The notes under the pieces were generated by a model. It searched no databases and was not told the origin of the DNA. It saw only the letters and a list, made by a program, of their open reading frames with translations. A program made the position numbers and the translations under genes. DNA of 64,000 nucleotides, taken from the NCBI GenBank assembly GCA_001897835.1, contig MKUN01000014.1:50388-114387 (forward strand), in the 5' to 3' direction. Positions 18,055-26,194 of this stretch are shown in pieces. Each line of letters opens with the position of its first letter. Position 1 is the first letter of the stretch. Source of the DNA: Bacteroidetes bacterium 46-16 (GTDB taxonomy: Bacteria; Bacteroidota; Bacteroidia; Chitinophagales; Chitinophagaceae).

Positions 18055-20313
18055 ATGCATTTGAAGCGACACTTAAAGACAGGATTCTTTTTACTCATAT
18101 TGTTATCATTCGGTGCAACTGCCCGGGCTCAGTTTGGGCTGCTGCACCGTAAGAAGAAAGTGGTGGATACGGCCCAAAAGATCAGCATATACGATGTGGA
18201 TACTTTGGTGCAACCTGTTCCGCGCCAGCGGCAGTTGTTTCACGACCGGATAGATGCCGAGATAAAGAAGGCCGATGTTTCGGACGGGGCTATAGACAAT
18301 TTCATTTATTTCTCTACCGATGATTCGCTCATTAACCGTATGCTCACTGAAGCCATGCTTACAGATGTGCGCCATATGGAAAAAATGATCGAGAACCTGC
18401 CCGCCCTGGCCGGCGATGCCACCATGGTGAACCAGGAAAAGATACGTTACCTGCAGGCCATTTACGATATGATGCTCAAATTCAATAAGGATATGCGTGT
18501 GGAGCCTTTTTACTATCGTAAGCTGGTTACCAATATGCACGACATGATCATTGCGGAGCATGAAAACAAACTGGACGATTTTGTAAAGAACAATGTGAAC
18601 ATTTTTACCCTTGAGAATGGAGATAAGTTGCTGGATGGTTATCCGCAGTTGAAGTCATATATATATATCGAAATGGGCAAGGAGAATCCCAAGCGTATGA
18701 TAAAGCGCCTTGCGGAGTTTGCCAATGAAACGTATGCCTGTGATATCATTAAAGCAGCCACACGCGTGGTGCCCAATGAAGTGTTTAACTATGCCTCTTC
18801 TACAAATTATACCTTAAGGGGTGCGGTAAGGCGCTGCATGGACCCCCTGGTGCAGGCATTGGTACATATCACAGATGAATCATCGCAACCGCTCAAGGCC
18901 CTTACCTTCCTTACTTATGTTTATAGTGGCAAGCTCACCATCAGGCAGGTAGATAGCATCATTTCCAACGACGATGCTTATTTCCAGGCACTCGTTAGCC
19001 TTAAATTATCAGGAGACACGATAGGTGCCGATTATTATTCCGGTGAGTTAGGTTACCGGGGGCTTAAATATGTTCGTAATATGAACGATCTGCATGAGGA
19101 AAAAGATGCAGTGCGTTTTAAAGGCATAGAAGGTTTTTCGCCTGAGACCCTCTATTTTATAATGGTTTACGGCCAGGATGAGATATATACCAGCAGCTTC
19201 CTCGGCACCTTCAACCGCATGATGGAGCGCATGGCACCCATGAGCGGCGACCAGTTGCTCGATAAAGTGCATCGCGACCATTTCCGTACATTCATTCGTA
19301 TGTGTGCCGGTTATAATACACTAAGTACATTTCTTGCATCGATGGATGAAGCGCACCGTACCGCTGTCATGAGCGATTTCATTGCCGGCCTTGAAAAGGG
19401 CAAGGAAGATGACCTTGAAGACGCAGTGGACGTTGCAGATGCATTTGGTAGTATCAACGATGATAAGTTGGCCGCTTTTCTCGAAAATAAAGTAAAAGAG
19501 AACTATGAGTTGTCTTACAAGGAGCGGAGCAAAAAAGGTATTATCATATATGGTCTGCTGGCGACCCTGTTCGATGGAATTAAAGCTACAGGTAATGATG
19601 CTCAGGCCATAGCCGAGTCGGAAAGGCTGGGTCTTCCACCCATTAACCTGGTGCCCTTCAGGAGCCTTGTAAGTGACTCTGGTGATGTATATGCACAGGT
19701 CTTTTTCTTTGGCGATGAGGACGGCCATACTGCCTACAATAGTTTCCTGGGCAACTTCCGCGATGGTAAATGGCGGATAAGCAATGATAAATACTGGACA
19801 ACCATAACCTCAACGACAGGCAAAAAAGTAGTGATATACTGCAACCTGCCTTTGCAGGAGCCTGATGATGAAGAAGCACAGAAGCAGTTGTGCAATTATC
19901 TCGATGCCAATAATATCCACCCCACTATAATGATACACCGGGGCCATAGCTATCACCTGCCTCTTACTATGGATAAGTTATCCAAGTATAATAAGATCAT
20001 AGTGCTGGGCTCATGTGGTGGTTACCACAACCTGTCTATTGTGCTCGACCAGGCGCCCGATGCCCACATTATCTCGTCCAAGCAAACGGGTATGATGAGC
20101 ATCAATGAACCCATCCTGAAACTACTGTTCACCAAAGTGCAGGCCGGGCAGGACATCAACTGGATCAACATGTGGCAGGAGCTGGATACCTATTTCAATG
20201 CCAAAAGCAGGAAGGGCTTGCTGGAGAAGTTTACCGATTACGTACCACCTTATAAAAACCTTGGTGCGATATTTATAAAATCTTATCGCAAGTTGTCTAT
20301 GGAGGTAGAATAA
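18055..20313 (+). CDS. Secreted protein of unknown function with a possible caspase/CHAT-like C-terminal domain
   Basis: A 752-aa protein from ATG 18055, with a signal peptide (GFFLLILLSFGATARAQ). The long middle region (about 60-560) is largely alpha-helical, with no recognised domain. The C-terminal 180 residues change character to alpha/beta. There, IMIHRGHSYHLP (His628, His631) is followed 23-26 residues later by a hydrophobic strand ending KIIVLGSCGGYHN (Cys654). A His-Gly element followed by a hydrophobic strand running into a Cys-Gly is the arrangement of clan CD cysteine peptidases (caspase, gingipain, CHAT). Assignment is inference from pattern only. The next gene, a PPK2 kinase, starts 4 nt after the stop, so the pair is almost certainly one operon. 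An in-frame TTG at 18022 is less likely as start. Confidence 0.75.
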   Translation: MHLKRHLKTGFFLLILLSFGATARAQFGLLHRKKKVVDTAQKISIYDVDTLVQPVPRQRQLFHDRIDAEIKKADVSDGAIDNFIYFSTDDSLINRMLTEAMLTDVRHMEKMIENLPALAGDATMVNQEKIRYLQAIYDMMLKFNKDMRVEPFYYRKLVTNMHDMIIAEHENKLDDFVKNNVNIFTLENGDKLLDGYPQLKSYIYIEMGKENPKRMIKRLAEFANETYACDIIKAATRVVPNEVFNYASSTNYTLRGAVRRCMDPLVQALVHITDESSQPLKALTFLTYVYSGKLTIRQVDSIISNDDAYFQALVSLKLSGDTIGADYYSGELGYRGLKYVRNMNDLHEEKDAVRFKGIEGFSPETLYFIMVYGQDEIYTSSFLGTFNRMMERMAPMSGDQLLDKVHRDHFRTFIRMCAGYNTLSTFLASMDEAHRTAVMSDFIAGLEKGKEDDLEDAVDVADAFGSINDDKLAAFLENKVKENYELSYKERSKKGIIIYGLLATLFDGIKATGNDAQAIAESERLGLPPINLVPFRSLVSDSGDVYAQVFFFGDEDGHTAYNSFLGNFRDGKWRISNDKYWTTITSTTGKKVVIYCNLPLQEPDDEEAQKQLCNYLDANNIHPTIMIHRGHSYHLPLTMDKLSKYNKIIVLGSCGGYHNLSIVLDQAPDAHIISSKQTGMMSINEPILKLLFTKVQAGQDINWINMWQELDTYFNAKSRKGLLEKFTDYVPPYKNLGAIFIKSYRKLSMEVE

Positions 20314-20317
20314 GTTT

Positions 20318-21073
20318 ATGGCGAAGATCAAACTCAAAGAGATAAGTACAGTGCCACCTTCATCTGTACGGAAAGGGGTATATAAAGCAAAGCTTGTAAA
20401 GATACTGGATGAACTCAATGAATTGCAGAACCTGCTTTATGCAGAGAATAAACATGCCGTCCTGATCATTATACAAGGTATGGATGCCAGTGGTAAGGAT
20501 GGACTTACCCGCGATGTGTTTACCAGTATGAACCCGCAGGGCGTGAATGTAAAGCCTTTCAAAGAACCTACCGACGAAGAACTGGCCCACGATTTTCTTT
20601 GGCGCATCCACCAGCATACTCCTGCAAAGGGTATGATACACATCTTCAACCGCTCGCATTATGAGGATATACTCGTAACCCGCGTGCATAAACTGATAGA
20701 TGATAAAACCGCTCAAAAAAGGATGGAGGCCATCAATGATTTTGAGCGCCTGCTTGTAACGCACAACAATACGCATATACTCAAGTTTTACCTGCACATA
20801 TCGCACGCCGAGCAGCGAAGCCGCCTTGAAGAGCGCATGGAGAAACCGCAGAAGATGTGGAAATACAATGCCGAAGATATAGTAGAGTCGGCCCAGTGGG
20901 ATGAGTATAGGAAATGCTACGAAGAGGCTATGGAAAACTGCAGCGAGGTGTCCTGGCAGATCATCCCTGCTGATAAGAACTGGTACAAATCATATCTTGT
21001 AGCCAGGGCCCTGCGCGATCTCCTCGTATCCCTCAACATGAAATACCCCGGCCTAAAAAGAGGCAAGAAATAA
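20318..21073 (+). CDS. PPK2-family polyphosphate kinase
   Basis: A 251-aa polyphosphate:nucleotide phosphotransferase of the PPK2 family. Walker A-like GMDASGKDG is at residues 54-62; the lid/acidic region FNRSHYEDILVTRVH at about 110-124 is the typical PPK2 second motif; WKYNAEDIVESAQWDEY follows near 185. PPK2 enzymes use polyphosphate to phosphorylate ADP, GDP or AMP; the class cannot be settled by eye. Only 4 nt separate it from the upstream secreted-protein gene. Convergent with the hydrolase gene (13 bp). Confidence 0.93.
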   Translation: MAKIKLKEISTVPPSSVRKGVYKAKLVKILDELNELQNLLYAENKHAVLIIIQGMDASGKDGLTRDVFTSMNPQGVNVKPFKEPTDEELAHDFLWRIHQHTPAKGMIHIFNRSHYEDILVTRVHKLIDDKTAQKRMEAINDFERLLVTHNNTHILKFYLHISHAEQRSRLEERMEKPQKMWKYNAEDIVESAQWDEYRKCYEEAMENCSEVSWQIIPADKNWYKSYLVARALRDLLVSLNMKYPGLKRGKK

Positions 21074-21086
21074 TAAAGAAGCACAC

Positions 21087-21950
21087 TTAATTTACAAAAT
21101 CCTTTATATAGCTGTTCGCTACATCTGCCTTTTCCCATTGCAGGAAGTGACCGCACTGTGGTATCATATGCAGCGTAGCGTCCGGCATTTGTGCCACGCC
21201 GGCCTCGGCTATTTTGCGTGTGCTTACCGGGTGCAGTAGTTTGTTGGGTATCAGGGCATCGCGCTCGCCATACATGACCAGCGTAGGCTGCTTTATTAAA
21301 TGCAGCCTGTCAAATACCGGCTCATTAAGCATACCGGCTACGCAGGCATCTATCATAGCTCGATACACTTTTATGGGATAGGCCTGCATGATACCTGTAA
21401 GGTCATGCACCATATCATCGCCCTGGGTAGGGCTATGGTAAAAGCTGCTTTGTATGGCCTTGCGCAGGCTGTTCTCTTCGGTCGAGAACAGGTCGAAGAA
21501 CTGTATGGCACGCTGGTATATATCTTTTTCTACCGGGCTAAAGGTCTCAAAGCCTGCCGGGGCGCATAGTACCAGCTTTTCGGCGCATCCCGGTTCATTT
21601 AATAGTGCTGTGATGGCTATTTGCCCACCCATAGAGTGTCCGGCGAGTATCACGTTTGTCAGCCCCAGCTTATGAATGAATTCAATAACCGTTGCAGCAA
21701 AGAAGGAAATACTGTAACTATAGTCACCCCTGTCGGAGAATCCATTGCCGGGCAGGTCTATAGCTATACAGCGGTATTGTTTTTTTAGCCCTTCAATGTT
21801 CTTTTTCCAGCTAAGTGCATAGGTGGCCAACCCATGTATGAACAGCAGCGTTTTATCCCCTTTGCCCTCATCTACATAGGCTATATTACAGCCATTGCTC
21901 AGCCGGGTGTTATGTATGGTATATGGGTAATTGATAGCTCCTGTGGTCAT
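21087..21950 (-). CDS. Alpha/beta hydrolase
   Basis: A 287-aa alpha/beta-hydrolase-fold protein, cytosolic (no signal peptide). Visible: oxyanion region FIHGLATYALSW (about 37-48), PGNGFSD, nucleophile elbow GHSMGGQ with Ser106, acid residue Asp in YGERDALIP near 231, and catalytic His268 in PQCGHFLQWEK. The helical cap lies at about 135-210. The family contains esterases, meta-cleavage hydrolases and haloperoxidase-like proteins; the substrate is unknown. It is followed upstream by a 390-bp gap before the next gene. Confidence 0.9.
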   Translation of the reverse strand: MTTGAINYPYTIHNTRLSNGCNIAYVDEGKGDKTLLFIHGLATYALSWKKNIEGLKKQYRCIAIDLPGNGFSDRGDYSYSISFFAATVIEFIHKLGLTNVILAGHSMGGQIAITALLNEPGCAEKLVLCAPAGFETFSPVEKDIYQRAIQFFDLFSTEENSLRKAIQSSFYHSPTQGDDMVHDLTGIMQAYPIKVYRAMIDACVAGMLNEPVFDRLHLIKQPTLVMYGERDALIPNKLLHPVSTRKIAEAGVAQMPDATLHMIPQCGHFLQWEKADVANSYIKDFVN

Positions 21951-22159
21951 ATTGTATCATGTATTTCCACAAAGCCCCGTTTTTGCTGTGCAGGTTTTTC
22001 CCCATAGCGGCCACAGGCCTTTGTCTTCGCTTTGCTAAAATATCCTTTCTTTTTCATCACACCGTATTTAATATCCGTGCATAAGCAATAAGAATTATGT
22101 ATAAATGACAGAACTGCATATCCTCGCTATACCTGCTAAGAGGGACGATGCTTTTTTAT

Positions 22160-22240
22160 AACGTGCTTAACAAAATTATGGCTTACATCTGTACCCGTTC
22201 GGGGTTTTTAATGCGTCATTGGCACGTTATTTTTTATCAT
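22160..22240. other. Structured intergenic segment with a sigma-54-like -24 element
   Basis: In the 390-bp gap 21951-22340. TAACGTGC (22159-22166) and GCACGTTA (22221-22228) can pair around a loop that itself contains CCCG-TT-CGGG followed by GTTTTTAA. The right arm overlaps TTGGCACG (22219-22226), the perfect -24 half of a sigma-54 promoter, but the -12 half is TTTTT, not TTGCA. It could be a small RNA, a promoter or chance. Confidence 0.25.
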
Positions 22241-22340
22241 TTAGAAGAACACGTGTTACCAATACCCGGATTGCCATGAAACGATCATCATGAAAACCAA
22301 AGCTTTTAACTATTTGTGAACCAAAAAAAATCTTTGTCCC

Positions 22341-22568
22341 ATGGAAGAAAAGAACAGGAAGCCCGGAACGCCCCAACAGGGCGAGGGCCAGAACAGGACT
22401 GAAAGTGAACAACACGCAGGTACTGACCGCAGTAAGGACTTGAACCAGGATCAGCAACGCAGGGTAGCTGCCGATAAAGAGCAGGAAACCGAGCGTACTG
22501 ATAAGAACGAAGTACCTAATGTGGACAGGGAAGAGCAACAAAACCAGGACAGGAACCTGAAGCCCTAG
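22341..22568 (+). CDS. Small disordered hydrophilic protein (75 aa)
   Basis: A 75-aa frame starting EEKNRKPGTPQQ, made almost entirely of Glu, Gln, Asn, Asp, Lys, Arg, Thr and Gly. It has no Cys, Phe, Tyr, Trp or Ile and only two Leu, so it should be intrinsically disordered. Such proteins occur as stress-induced or desiccation-type proteins in Bacteroidota, but I cannot name a family. A possible sigma-54-like -24 element lies about 115 bp upstream. The reverse strand is also open across it, so some doubt remains. Confidence 0.5.
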   Translation: MEEKNRKPGTPQQGEGQNRTESEQHAGTDRSKDLNQDQQRRVAADKEQETERTDKNEVPNVDREEQQNQDRNLKP

Positions 22569-22688
22569 TAATAGGTATCGGTTCCGATCATTATTTGCCT
22601 GGCTAGCTGAGTGTTGTACAGGATATACCAATATAAACAACCTGTTACCACGAAAAAACCAGTTTTCAGTTGTGTGTGATTAATGAAA

Positions 22689-22717
22689 GAACGGTGTACT
22701 GCTTGGGTACACCGTTC
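22689..22717. terminator. Hairpin terminator between the small gene and phaC
   Basis: Perfect 11-bp stem GAACGGTGTAC (22689-22699) / GTACACCGTTC (22707-22717); on the minus strand it is followed by TTTCATT. A second stem GTCCGGA (22730-22736) / TCCGGAC (22745-22751) lies between it and the phaC stop. Confidence 0.75.
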
Positions 22718-22759
22718 GTGCGTCACATGGTCCGGATGGTCTCGTCCGGACTAATTATT

Positions 22760-23812
22760 TTAGCACCTTTCTATGATCCATTCTGCAACTGCAGGGCCCA
22801 ATTCCTTTTGTGACCTGCCGCCTACAAATACGCCTATGTGGCCGCCGGGGAAAGGATATTCTTTCTTATCCTTAGCACCTATAGCTTTCATGATAGGCAG
22901 TGTGCTTTCGTTGGGGATGATATTATCGTCCGTAGCGTAAACATTGAGGAAAGGAACGGTCATTTTTTTCAGGTCCACTATGCGGCCGCCCAGTTCCAGT
23001 TCGCCTTTAATGAGCTTATTATCGCGGAAGAGGTCTTTAATGTATTTGCGGTACATCTCGCCGGGTATGGCTGGCAGATCACCCTTCCATTTTTCCATAC
23101 GCAGGAAGTTCTGCATCTTCTTTTTATCATCGAGGGAATCGAGGATGCCGAGGTATTTGCTGATGTTCATGCTGGGCTTCAGCATGCCGAATGAACTGTC
23201 GATCATCTCGCCGGGTATGGTACCCATGCTGTCCACCATTGTGTCCACGTCTATATACTTTGTCCATGTATAGAGCATGCAGCTATTGGTAGAGAAGTCG
23301 AATGGTGCTACATAGGTGGTGAGGCTCTTCAGCTTTTCGGGGTAGAGCGATGCATATATCATGGAGTATGTGCCGCCCTGGCAGATACCCATTTTGTGTA
23401 TCTTATCTACTTTATTGCTCTTGCGCACAAAGTCAACGGCATCGTTCATATAACCATCGATATAATCTTCCATGGTCTCGTAGCGGTCGGCTTTGGTGGG
23501 ATAACCCCAGTCCATTATATAGATATCCAATCCTTCATCGAGCAGTTTCTTCATCAGGCTGCGATCGTTCTGGAGATCGAGCACATCATGCCTGTTGAGC
23601 ATGGCGAAGGATACCAGCACGGGTGTTTTACATTTGGCCGGCGTATCGCGCCTGTAGTGGTACATCTTTACATGCCCGCTTTCCCAAACGAGGTCTTTGG
23701 GAGTGGCGCCTATTTCCACATCGCCTATCTGCTCCAGTGTTTCGTAGCCTTTTGCCAGTTTTTGCGTGGTGGAGATGAGTTCTTCCATCATTCCTGCCGG
23801 ATTCCAATTCAT
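22760..23812 (-). CDS. phaC: Class III-type poly(3-hydroxyalkanoate) synthase subunit PhaC
   Basis: A 350-aa protein with the size and catalytic set of class III PhaC: lipase-box-like GICQGG with nucleophile Cys144, Asp295 in YATDDNIIP and His325 in FPGGHIG. These positions correspond closely to the Cys149/Asp302/His331 triad described for class III enzymes. PhaC polymerises hydroxyacyl-CoA into storage polyester granules. Class III enzymes need PhaE, but no phaE, phaA, phaB or phasin gene is visible within the window. It could also be a related hydrolase. A weak -7 box (TATCTTCG on the minus strand, 23836-23843) precedes it. Confidence 0.88.
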   Translation of the reverse strand: MNWNPAGMMEELISTTQKLAKGYETLEQIGDVEIGATPKDLVWESGHVKMYHYRRDTPAKCKTPVLVSFAMLNRHDVLDLQNDRSLMKKLLDEGLDIYIMDWGYPTKADRYETMEDYIDGYMNDAVDFVRKSNKVDKIHKMGICQGGTYSMIYASLYPEKLKSLTTYVAPFDFSTNSCMLYTWTKYIDVDTMVDSMGTIPGEMIDSSFGMLKPSMNISKYLGILDSLDDKKKMQNFLRMEKWKGDLPAIPGEMYRKYIKDLFRDNKLIKGELELGGRIVDLKKMTVPFLNVYATDDNIIPNESTLPIMKAIGAKDKKEYPFPGGHIGVFVGGRSQKELGPAVAEWIIERC

Positions 23813-24147
23813 AGATACTTTTTTAAAATTTTGCGCGAAGATAGGATTTTGGGTTGATATGTTGACAAGTTGATAGGTTTGCTTCCGGTTTACTGAAATA
23901 ATTCATTTTCGGAAGTTAGTTTGGACGATAAATCATCTTTTTATATTCATTTTCAGTCATTTATAGCATGCTATATGATGTGGATATCGCTTCAGGTTTG
24001 CTTCCTGCCTTGTTCTGCTTTCTTCTTAATGAGAAATTATTTTTTTTTCATTATTTCTTACTTCCTCGTCAAGGAGTTATTTCCTGTTCCCTTGCCTGTA
24101 ATTTGACAAAAGGCCTGCCAGTGGCTACACAGAGCAAAAATAGTTAT

Positions 24148-24235
24148 TTCCTGTCGTTTCATGTTCGTCTTTAAAAGGAGACAGGGAGGGAGTTCCTGTC
24201 GTTTCATGTTCGTCTTTAAAAGGAGACAGGGAGGG
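24148..24235. repeat. Two tandem copies of a 43-bp hairpin-forming repeat, period 45 bp
   Basis: Copy 1 at 24148-24190 and copy 2 at 24193-24235 are identical over 43 bp. Each copy contains CCTGTC...GACAGG and an inner GTCT...AGAC inverted repeat and ends GGGAGGG. The period of 45 is a multiple of three, so a reverse-strand frame reads the same 15 residues twice, but this is not a credible gene. The structure resembles REP/BIME-type palindromic repeats. The gap 23813-24679 also holds degenerate GTTGA repeats (about 23852-23880) and small inverted repeats near 24360-24410; otherwise nothing recognisable. Confidence 0.8.
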
Positions 24236-24679
24236 GGCTGCCTTTACTTGTTCCAGTGGCAGCGGGCAGCGGCAGTATGCAGGTTTTATATACTTAACCA
24301 TATACAAAGCGATTAAAGAAATAAGCCTGAATTTACGGACACGTAAGCTGACAAGCTGCGAAGCAAGTTACGCTTGCCGGGTCGGGGTATCCAAATATTG
24401 TGGATAAAGTGTCATACAGCTAAAATTATTAATGGGTGTTTTGTGGGTAGGGCAAGCATCTGTTACAATTGTTGGTGAAGAACAGAACAAGAGCAGGAAA
24501 TTACTTTTTCCTGACGACGGGAGGAAGCGCCCGGAATATCCCGTGGCTGCATTAGGTATACACTTTTTACGGGCATGCGAAGGGTATTTTTCACGTTGAT
24601 ACTCATTGGGATCAACAATATTTTTCGTGAAAAACGGGAAGCCGAAAACGTATCGAGAGTAGGCACAAAAGCAACGGAA

Positions 24680-25795
24680 ATGAAAAAAATATTACTACTG
24701 AGCATTTTGCTGGCACTTTTTGCAGGTCTTGCAGAAGGGCAGACGCGCAAACGAGACGACAACAAAAAGCCGAAACCCAAGCCCAGGCCCCAAAGGGAGA
24801 TACATACAACAGTGAGCATGGAAAATGAAGAAAACGGGGATAATGAACAGGAAGAGCGTGAGGAGAAGCCGCCACAGACAAAGCCTGAGAATACAACGGA
24901 AGCATTTAATCGAAAGCTAATGTTTCTTAATGCGGTCAATTTTGATTTTACAGGAAAGGTGGACGTCAGTTACGTTGGTCATGTGAACATCTTTGCACCA
25001 TCCACCAGGAAAAAATACCCTTGTGGATTCAATGTAGGCATGATGAAACTTAATTATGGCATTATAGATACCCTGCATGAACAGGTACGCTATGAGAATG
25101 TAATAAAAAATCCTTTACAGAACCTTGATAGCGGCTCTACTTACCTGCGCCAGGCAAACAAGTACAAGACAGTTACAGGTTCAACTGCATGGAGCTTGTA
25201 TGCACAGCCCAACCTGATCATATATGGCACCCGGGATCCTGACAGTAATTATATTTATCTGCATGCGCATTTCGAACTACTGGTAAGCAAATGGACGGCA
25301 TCTACCACAATAACTAACCTTAGCACCGATACTATGGTTTACCATAACGAGATTTCGCAAGACAGTTTTGTACGGCGGTCGGCTTTGCAGAATACTAACT
25401 CTGTAACAAAACTAGACGGGTATTTTGGCCTTGGCCTGACCTTTGCGCTACGACCATGGCGTAAGAGTATGTTCTTTTTCCAGCCTACGCTGGGTATTAC
25501 CTCCGATTATCCTAAGGTGATGAATAACTATGTGCCGGTAATATTAGACCCGGGTAAAAACAGGGGCTGGCGGGGCTTTTACCTTGTGCGTGCCTACTTT
25601 ACACAAGCCATGAATGAGAACACACAAATAGTATTGGGTGCAGATATAAGGGGGCTATTTCCCAGGTATGACCCGCTATATGCTGCCTATGTGGGTGCGA
25701 ACCTAAGCGTAGGTGGTATTCTCAGCTTTTTAGGTCTTTCATCGGGTGGAGATGATAAGGCAAAAGATAAAAAGGATAAGAAAAACGAAGGTTAG
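24680..25795 (+). CDS. Hypothetical secreted, outer-membrane-like protein
   Basis: A 371-aa protein from ATG 24680, chosen because it begins a clean signal peptide (KKILLLSILLALFAGLAEGQ). An upstream in-frame start at 24575 would put 35 charged residues before it. After the signal comes a highly charged Pro/Lys then Glu-rich linker (residues 22-68), then a beta-rich region (about 75-345) with alternating hydrophobic/polar strands and aromatic ends typical of outer-membrane barrels. A Lys/Asp tail closes the protein. No family recognised. It is followed by its own terminator. Confidence 0.75.
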   Translation: MKKILLLSILLALFAGLAEGQTRKRDDNKKPKPKPRPQREIHTTVSMENEENGDNEQEEREEKPPQTKPENTTEAFNRKLMFLNAVNFDFTGKVDVSYVGHVNIFAPSTRKKYPCGFNVGMMKLNYGIIDTLHEQVRYENVIKNPLQNLDSGSTYLRQANKYKTVTGSTAWSLYAQPNLIIYGTRDPDSNYIYLHAHFELLVSKWTASTTITNLSTDTMVYHNEISQDSFVRRSALQNTNSVTKLDGYFGLGLTFALRPWRKSMFFFQPTLGITSDYPKVMNNYVPVILDPGKNRGWRGFYLVRAYFTQAMNENTQIVLGADIRGLFPRYDPLYAAYVGANLSVGGILSFLGLSSGGDDKAKDKKDKKNEG

Positions 25796-25810
25796 AAAAT
25801 TCTTTGACCG

Positions 25811-25848
25811 GAGCAGAACAGGGTGGGCCGAAAGGCCTGCTCTTTTTT
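25811..25848 (+). terminator. Terminator after the outer-membrane-like protein gene
   Basis: GAGCAG...GGCC-GAAA-GGCC..TGCTC stem-loop followed by CTTTTTTAT, 15 bp after the stop codon of the gene at 24680. Confidence 0.75.
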
Positions 25849-26043
25849 ATGCTATGCACAATGCAGGAAACATACTTGCACCGGCCGAGGTATAAAAGGG
25901 TGTTTTCACGCTGTTTTTATTTGGCAATGCGGTATATTTTTATGTTTATTCAGTTTTCAGTTGTGGTCCATAAAACCAAGGGTGGTATATTAATGCCGCC
26001 CTTTTGTATGGTGAAATTGGCAGGTGCAGTTGCCGCCCATTGA

Positions 26044-26123
26044 CCGGGGCGAAGTGACGGCGGGGCGCTGGCCCCGGCTTCTACATCCGCCTGGCCCCCT
26101 TCGCTATCGCACAGGGCCTGGCG
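26044..26123. repeat. GC-rich palindromic intergenic element
   Basis: A short stretch far richer in G+C than its surroundings in the gap 25796-26194. It holds two inverted repeats: CCGGGGC (26044-26050) / GCCCCGG (26071-26077), and CGCCTGGCCC (26088-26097) / GGGCCTGGCG (26114-26123, one mismatch). No reading frame runs through it convincingly. It looks like a REP-like or decayed mobile repeat. Confidence 0.5.
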
Positions 26124-26128
26124 CAAGG

Positions 26129-26170
26129 AGGAATAAAAAAGGAGCCGTCCTGCAGGTGCAGGACGGCCCT
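26129..26170 (-). terminator. Terminator downstream of the T9SS cargo gene
   Basis: Perfect stem GCCGTCCTGCA / TGCAGGACGGC (26144-26167) with a 2-nt centre; read on the minus strand it is followed by TCCTTTTTTATTCC. It ends transcription from the gene at 26195-27586. Confidence 0.85.
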
Positions 26171-26194
26171 TTCATTTAACCTAATCATGAAAAC

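Noticed and set aside
24148..24235. Possible minimal CRISPR array (two direct repeats)
   Set aside because: The two copies are adjacent (2-bp gap), with no spacer and no cas gene; it is a tandem duplication, not an array.
24125..24307. A 60-aa reverse-strand frame with the same 15-residue segment repeated twice
   Set aside because: The repetition comes from the 45-bp DNA repeat. The frame has no ribosome binding site, no neighbours and no plausible fold, so I treat it as repeat DNA.
25804..26043. A 79-aa plus-strand frame after the outer-membrane-like gene
   Set aside because: It runs through a terminator hairpin at 25811-25848 and shows no protein-like pattern.
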